64,000 nt of DNA from Bursaphelenchus xylophilus (lineage: Eukaryota > Nematoda > Chromadorea > Rhabditida > Aphelenchoididae), in assembly GCA_904066235.2 (NCBI GenBank), contig CAJFCV020000003.1, positions 2,418,001 through 2,482,000 on the forward strand, written 5' to 3'. The translations under genes were made by a program, and so were the position numbers. The first letter of the stretch is position 1; each line of letters opens with the position of its first letter. A model generated the notes under the pieces. That model made no database searches and was not told the DNA's origin. It was given only the letters and a program-made list of their open reading frames with translations. This document shows positions 60,901 through 64,000 of this stretch, piece by piece.

Positions 60901-62453
60901 AAAGAGAATTATGAAAAAAATGCTATTTTCTCCCATAAAGAAAGTATTTTTCCACAGAAAAGAGAATTTTGTAAAAATAAAGCACGGAATTAGTAAACCT
61001 TATGAATAAGTTACTTTACTAGAAAAATAAATTAAGTAGTAGTGTAAAATAGTATTTGTAGTAAGTTTCTGAGGAAATATTGGAAATAGGGGTAATCGAC
61101 GGTGCTGATTCGAAAATGATTCTTATTTTTTGTGATTTTTACTTTTGTGTGGTCAAAGAGTGCATTGAAGTGTACATCGACAGCCTTTCTTTGTCCCGAT
61201 CCTTCTCAAATCGAACAGAAGACTCCACCACACATCTATGCCTCAGCGTTTGCGATAAAGCGCAATAATAGGCCAGTCTTTATCATCCAGAAGAATGAAA
61301 TCTATGCGATCCCTTTATCCGAACACCTTGGTCTTGACGCCAGGACGGTGAAGCAAATTTACCGGAAGATCACTGGAGATATCTACAAAAGTTTTGCAGA
61401 CTATGCGGAAAACAGATTTAAAGTAAGTCTGTTGGATTTGGAATAATCCGAAATAATTTTAGGTTTTTATCGTCTCAAAATCCAGTATGCGCTTTACATG
61501 CACATGCCCCGAAGGTACCAAGAAGAACCGATGTAAGCATGCAGTCTTCATCGTATGCAAGCTCAACTTGGCGCAATATCCCCCAGATGCCATGGCAAAC
61601 CAACTTCAGCCAAAGAAGAAGAGAGGCCGTCCACGGAAAGCAATAACGCAAAGTCAAGCTTCAAGATCTAGAGTACAACTTCAGTCCCAGTTATCAGCTT
61701 CCTAGCCAAGACGACTTCAAACTGATGCACCCTCGCGGAGGACAGTCAAAAAAAAAAAAAAAATTGTTTGACTATATCTTTGCTATTTCGTATGGAAAAA
61801 AAATCAATTTTTTTCTGGAAACATTACTCTCTACGAGATAAATAGGCATAAAACATTTCATGCCAAAATTTGCAAAAAAATTGTCGTTTTTTCAACTTTC
61901 GACCGAAAAAATCATGAAAAATCTCGGTCGTTTCTGCAAAACGTAGGTCAGGAGCCTCCCGTGTGCTTCGGAAAAAAAAAACTTAATTTTTGACAAGTTT
62001 CACCAAAATCAGAGCGGCGCAATTGGAGCACAAAATAGTGTCTTAGTTAATACTTACCTGCCAACAGTGTGCGTGACTGCAATTCGGTCGAAATTCTCGG
62101 AGAAGAATGCCCAGTAACTCTTCGTGTCACTGCCTGGGGGAGCCAAACGAAAAGGGCTGAAATCTCAAAAATTTGATTTTTTTCACCCTAAAATTTCGAA
62201 ATCAGCTGAATTTCAAAGCCAAAAAAACCCACCGCGATGCACTCCATTGTTTTCTTTCAAGGTCGAATGTGTAATTTTGGAGATGTGGGTTTCCGTAGTG
62301 CTCGAATCCGAAAATCTCGGCACCTTTCACGCCCTCAGGCAGGTACTCGGCCAGCTCAGGGCAATCACTGAAGAGAAACCCTGCTATGAGGGCGCCATAT
62401 TGTTGAGCCAAAGTCTCCGAAATTAGGGCGATGACGAGAATTGGGAGCTTCAT
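57967..62453 (-). CDS. Diverged receptor-family protein with Thr stalk and basic tail
   Basis: Twelve exons close in frame: 62453-62233, 62156-62058, 60736-60445, 60354-60274, 60194-60093, 59658-59551, 59205-59146, 58965-58909, 58787-58636, 58436-58307, 58259-58116 and 58074-57967 (about 517 aa). Signal peptide MKLPILVIALISETLAQ, then FSDCPELAEYLPEGVKGAEI, parallel to the CDLRRYMPETATGAK block. Exon sizes match the family, but motifs are changed (YWAFFSENFDRI, LPDADFMYFLMPEGC, WLGRNCKARIFEEVRAHAFAHIRF). Four Thr-rich stalk exons, a membrane segment (VYISVGSILGLLALCLSSVVIALVY cut here by the length rule is one helix), RRRRNK and a Lys/Ser/Thr tail follow. There is no kinase. Intron 2 carries an antisense transposase fragment. 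Confidence 0.75.
59250..60060. repeat. Palindrome cluster (GCACNGTGC) in two stalk introns
   Basis: At least ten copies, including GCACTGTGCAG near 59298, GCACTGTGCAT near 59320, GCACTGTGCGG near 59735, GCACAGTGCAC near 59770 and GCACGGTGCGG near 59825. Sites cluster in introns of the gene at 57967 and avoid its stalk exons. Confidence 0.65.
61132..61705 (+). pseudogene. SWIM zinc-finger fragment, MULE-type transposase relic
   Basis: Two exons, about 61132-61422 and 61463-61705, join in frame through GTAAGT and TTTTAG. They encode LGLDARTVKQIYRKITGD, then FTCTCPEGTKKNRCKHAVF, which has the CxC-x7-CxH spacing of a SWIM finger, and KKKRGRPRKA, an AT-hook. SWIM fingers are common near the C-terminus of Mutator-like transposases. 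The upstream catalytic region is missing. The sequence at 61860-62030 resembles the interior and ends of the elements at 21713-22159. It lies antisense in an intron of the receptor gene at 57967. Confidence 0.5.
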
Positions 62454-62460
62454 CAAGAAG

Positions 62461-62472
62461 CGACTGGTCGGT
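62461..62472 (-). promoter_or_regulatory. Start-proximal motif, diverged receptor gene
   Basis: ACCGACCAGTCG on the minus strand, seven bases before the ATG. The motif is kept although the protein is strongly diverged. Confidence 0.55.
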
Positions 62473-62904
62473 GCAAAATTTTGTGAAGAAAGTGGGAAAA
62501 GGAAAGTTGAAGCGTCAAAGAGTTCATGGGTTGGGAAAGAAATTTCGCTTCGGGGCTGGGAAAAAAGAATTTTTTTGGTGAATTTAAAAAATTTTTGAAA
62601 TTTTTTGCTTCGGGACTTGCAAAACTATAATATTAAAGGGTATCGTGGACCCGAAATTTCGTTGACCCGACCTGTCGCGACCCGAGTGGTCCCTGACCCG
62701 AAATGTCGTAGCGCCGGTAAAAGGCGTAAAAGTCCACAGTGCAATGGGAAATTTTGCTTTTCTCGCAGTGCACGTCCCAAAATGAACTCCGGTGACGTTG
62801 CGAACGGACAACATAGTGTTCAGTCAAGGGTCGAGATTATTTTTTCTTTATTCACGACATAATGACATAAAATATTTTCACTTCATTTGATGGAGTTTTC
62901 TCGT

Positions 62905-63947
62905 CTACTGATAATCTCGGCTTTCCGTTTTCTTGAATCTAATAGATGAGGTTTTGTGGGTCGGAACAGAACGATCAAGAGACTTGGTTCCGCTCTTTCC
63001 TTTCTTGGCTTTCTGAAAAAAAAAATTTGTTGATTTTTTCAACAATGCAGAAAATCTCTCACTGTACAACAATTGATTGCCCATTGCACAGTGCAGTCAC
63101 AATTTTTTTTAATTTCCTCCCTTACCTTGGACGACTTCTTATTTCCCATTGAAGAGCGAGTATCCGTCTTTGTCTCCACATCAGTACCACTCGTCTTCGT
63201 CGATTTTCTCGTCGACCTACGACGGCTTTTATTAGAGGCCTTCAACTTTCTATCTTTTGCCTTTTCTTTCTAAAAACCCGGTGCGTTTATGGGGCCTAAA
63301 CAAGTTCTTTACCTTGTCCTTTCTTCTTCTGTAGACCACCGCAATTACAATGGAACTAAGGAAGAGAAGGGCGAGCAAGCCGAGGATCGAGCCAACAGTG
63401 ATGTAGATAGTTGTCTTGTTCGATGACCCCACCAACTCTTCGAAGCTAAAAATAGACGATCATATTACGTTTGGAAGGGCTTTAAAATAGTCGGCCGGCT
63501 CTAGAATAACTTACTGTGCAGGCAACTCTGTGGTGACGTAAGATATATTACTTGTACTTGTCTTAGCATTTGGTTCAATTGTTGTTGGCGATAGAGTAGG
63601 TGGTACTTTAGTGGACGTTGGAGTGGTAGACTTGGTCAATGTCGTTGTTGGAGTAGTTGTGGTGGTGGTTGTTGCTGTAGCCTGAAAATTTCTGTGTCAC
63701 AATCGAGCGGGGTCACAACCCAAAGGTTCACAGAAGCTGCACTGTGCGGAAAAATCTCGATCGCACAGTGCACACCTTTTGTTCACTGTGCATTCTGCCC
63801 ATCGCAGAACCGGGAAAAACTTTTCCAACGATCAAGAGCTTCTTGTCACTTTCTTCGGTATGCCCATAAACTTACCGTGGTGGGTACTGTATTAGACGTG
63901 GTGGTGGTGGTAGTAGTGGTGATAGTACTCGTTGTTGTTGTGGTTGT
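62905..63947 (-). CDS. Basic-tail receptor-family gene, 5' part beyond the right edge
   Basis: Five 3' exons are seen: 63947-63876, 63681-63515, 63445-63313, 63269-63126 and 63012-62905, all in phase. They encode two Thr/Pro-rich stalk pieces ending SYVTTELPAQ, a membrane segment (TIYITVGSILGLLALLF), the stop-transfer YRRRKDK and a Lys/Arg/Ser/Thr tail ending SRDYQ. The tail matches the genes at 37778, 44387 and 57967. The signal peptide and ectodomain must lie to the right of the window. Confidence 0.75.
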
Positions 63948-64000
63948 CTAAAAATAAAAATTGCACTGTGCAAAAAATGGAAAGCAAGTTCACACGGTGC

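Overview
The window looks like part of a nematode chromosome, probably from a Caenorhabditis-like rhabditid. The reasons are an AT-rich background, very short introns that start GTAAGT and end TTTCAG, and dense small DNA transposons. There is no bacterial gene organisation. Gene models below were assembled by eye from splice sites, reading phase and comparison between paralogs; every multi-exon family model closes in frame.

The main content is a cluster of at least nine paralogous single-pass (type I) membrane proteins of a family I cannot name. Each has a signal peptide, a conserved ectodomain of about 265-280 residues, a Ser/Thr-rich stalk and one membrane segment. From left to right: a partial gene (148-2119, minus); three tandem long genes (2642-10654, 11382-15711, 16421-20197, all minus); a divergent short-tailed gene (20376-23774, plus); a mucin-stalk gene (37778-43346, plus); a probable chimera (44387-48926, plus); a fourth long gene (49685-55190, minus); and two basic-tail genes (57967-62453 and 62905 to the right edge, minus). 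The four long genes carry a cytoplasmic casein-kinase-1-like domain that lacks the usual ATP-handling residues (VAIK Lys to Gln, HRD-loop Asn to Ser, DFG to NLG). They are therefore predicted receptor pseudokinases. The others replace that domain with a short or basic tail, so the same kind of ectodomain is joined to different cytoplasmic modules.

All nine visible first exons are preceded, within about 25 bases of the ATG, by a motif close to ACCGACCRGTCGG, which suggests shared control of the cluster.

Between the two halves of the cluster (24-37 kb) lie two small secreted proteins with weak cystatin resemblance, an orphan last exon, a small unknown gene (35872-36256), and tandem Gln/Pro-rich fragments. 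Mobile DNA fills much of the rest: three long foldback elements flanked by TTAA, nested hAT-like elements with perfect 8-base target duplications, a dead mariner inside another TA-flanked element, a MULE-like SWIM fragment, and many MITEs. Paralog comparison supplies empty sites for several insertions. A short palindrome (TGCACNGTGCA) is scattered in great numbers through introns and spacers, and one copy lies inside the coding exon at the lost kinase lysine.
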